This document shows positions 62,842 to 64,000 of a stretch of 64,000 bases of DNA, in pieces. Under the pieces are notes generated by a model that saw nothing but the letters and a program-made list of their open reading frames with translations, was not told the DNA's origin and made no database searches. How positions within the stretch are numbered: the stretch's first letter is position 1; the number at the start of each line of letters is the position of its first letter. This stretch comes from Cellvibrio sp. KY-GH-1 (GTDB lineage: Bacteria; Pseudomonadota; Gammaproteobacteria; Pseudomonadales; Cellvibrionaceae), in the NCBI RefSeq assembly GCF_008806975.1, contig NZ_CP031728.1, forward strand, positions 1,426,001-1,490,000, in the 5' to 3' direction. Position numbers and translations under genes: made by a program.

Positions 62842-64000
62842 TTATCTCTTATTAGTTTTTACTTTGTCCTTCCATAACTTCACGGGCTTGGCACCACCAC
62901 ACGTGGTAGACTCTCCGTAAATTTTCAGTTTGTATTTCTTATTCTTTTGTAGCCCAACAAAAGTGTGGCTATAGGTAGTAATTCCGGAGGAGCTCGTATT
63001 ACCAGGAACCATGACATAGTCAAAATCACAGGTATCACTAAAGTTCCATGAAGGCTTCCTACACACTTTATAGCTATCAAACTGTTGGTCAGTTTTCCAG
63101 GTTAAGGTAATGGAATTACTAGACTTTGAAACATCAACCTTAAACGTTGAACTTGCACTTTTTGTTTTAAATTTCGGCCAACGCAAACTGTCGCTCAGCC
63201 GATTTTCGTAACCACGCTGATTACTCAACCAACCTTTGGCGTAATAAGTGGTGGATGCCTTAAGGCCGCAAAACGTGTACTTTCCGCTATTAACCCCATC
63301 AATTAACACTAGATTAGGATCAGAGGTAGTAGCATCAATATAGGTTCGATTTGAAGTATTGCACTCCCCAACATCTCGCCAAAAACCTTTCTTTTTAACA
63401 CATAAACCAATATTCGGAACACCGCACTCCTGGGTCCATTTTACAGTCACTTTATTGGACGTTACATTTTCTACAGAAATGCTGTTTGAATAATTGCTTT
63501 TTTTAGTAGTGAATGTTGTTTTTAATTCATTAATTTCCTCATATTTAGACTGGCAAATAGTTTCAGTTTTGTTGCCATCAAAATCTATATCATTAACATC
63601 CGTAAAGCAGTCATCCACAACGCCAGCAATGGCAAGATTGTACGTAGTCTCATCCTCCAATCCATCCAGCGAATGATCCGAAGAGCCGCTTGAACTAGGG
63701 TTTGTTGACTCAATTTTTAATGCCAAAATATCACACACCTGATCATTAACACCCGGTATCGTGTTAGCTGATTTTTTCAAGCAAATAACATAATTGTCAT
63801 AGTGGACATAGGCATTAGGAATTGAGTAATCAACATCGACGTTGCAATATTCTGGCGTCACGGTGATAGCTGAACCAGGAACACTTCTCGCTCCCAATCT
63901 GGATACACTGGTCTGATCCAGCAACTGATCTTCTGTATAGACGCTGCTATTGACTCGTACTTCGTCAATCGAACCAGTAAATGCCCAGTGAGCCCAAAAA
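62842..64000 (-). CDS. LamG/fibronectin type III secreted protein, N-terminus beyond the window
   Basis: The frame is open to the right edge, so only the last 386 codons or so are present. The first residues read FWAHWAFTGSIDEVRVNSSV, the closing motif of a LamG/concanavalin-like domain (GSIDEVRV). Three fibronectin-III-like domains follow: about residues 45-165 (to TTFTT), 165-280 (VTVKWTQECGVPNIGLCVKK ... TYYAKGWLSNQRGY) and 285-386 (SITLTWKTDQQFDSYKVCRK ... KKYKLKIYG). Many cysteines, spaced as in extracellular proteins, are present. It is probably a surface or secreted glycan- or adhesion-related protein. The function cannot be told from this end. Confidence 0.78.
   Translation of the reverse strand, partial: FWAHWAFTGSIDEVRVNSSVYTEDQLLDQTSVSRLGARSVPGSAITVTPEYCNVDVDYSIPNAYVHYDNYVICLKKSANTIPGVNDQVCDILALKIESTNPSSSGSSDHSLDGLEDETTYNLAIAGVVDDCFTDVNDIDFDGNKTETICQSKYEEINELKTTFTTKKSNYSNSISVENVTSNKVTVKWTQECGVPNIGLCVKKKGFWRDVGECNTSNRTYIDATTSDPNLVLIDGVNSGKYTFCGLKASTTYYAKGWLSNQRGYENRLSDSLRWPKFKTKSASSTFKVDVSKSSNSITLTWKTDQQFDSYKVCRKPSWNFSDTCDFDYVMVPGNTSSSGITTYSHTFVGLQKNKKYKLKIYGESTTCGGAKPVKLWKDKVKTNKR

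Overview
The window looks like chromosomal DNA of a plant-polysaccharide-degrading gammaproteobacterium close to Cellvibrio. The main reason is the right-hand third, where secreted enzymes carry family-2 cellulose-binding modules joined by long poly-serine linkers, a hallmark of Cellvibrio. The housekeeping order ybeZ-ybeY-corC-lnt and the families of miaB, rhlE and ada-alkA also fit Gammaproteobacteria. The assignment rests on pattern recognition, not on a database search.

Layout. 1-2.5 kb: EmrAB-type multidrug efflux genes with a MarR regulator, all minus strand; the pump gene runs off the left edge. 2.6-6.0 kb: DEAD-box helicase, a small DUF6172-like protein and miaB. 6.0-11.6 kb: a minus-strand signalling operon (sigma-54 activator, a tiny histidine-box protein, CHASE3 sensor kinase, Rcp1-type receiver, three-receiver hybrid kinase). 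11.7-15.2 kb: an envelope-stress set (YqjK/YqjE/YqjD-like proteins, a DUF1328 peptide, AI-2E-family permease, BON protein). 15.4-19.5 kb: ybeZ-ybeY-corC-lnt. 19.6-21.6 kb: ada-alkA alkylation repair. 21.8-29.3 kb: TonB-dependent receptor, acyltransferase, a GntR/secreted protein/ABC transporter operon with a strong inverted-repeat operator, an RluA-type pseudouridine synthase and a DUF5675 protein.

29.5-35 kb: an M23-like secreted protein, a beta-lactamase-fold hydrolase with N-terminal tandem repeats, and a katG pseudogene with two internal deletions that remove the haem pocket. 36.2-43.4 kb: a four-gene inorganic-carbon uptake operon (SulP, DabA, two proton-channel-like membrane proteins) in which the SulP frame is interrupted by one in-frame amber codon. 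43.6-48.9 kb: a GST followed by an orphan set of a large lipoprotein, a Pro-rich membrane protein, a divergent cold-shock-domain protein and an unknown protein. 49-62.2 kb: GH5, GH26 and GH43 enzymes plus two CBM2-linked HExxH proteins, interrupted by a probable peptidoglycan-hydrolase effector and its candidate immunity partner (53.4-54.8 kb). The right edge holds the end of a LamG/fibronectin-III protein.

The polysaccharide block works outside the cell: CBM2 modules hold the enzymes on cellulose while GH5, GH26 and GH43 domains attack cellulose or glucan, mannan and arabinose-containing side chains. Three neighbouring genes share an almost identical discoidin-like module, so this block grew by duplication and module shuffling. 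The strongest candidates for new biology are the two CBM2-discoidin-metallopeptidase proteins, the orphan lipoprotein cluster, the effector/immunity-like pair and the amber-interrupted SulP-Dab operon. No tRNA, rRNA, CRISPR array or insertion sequence was seen.
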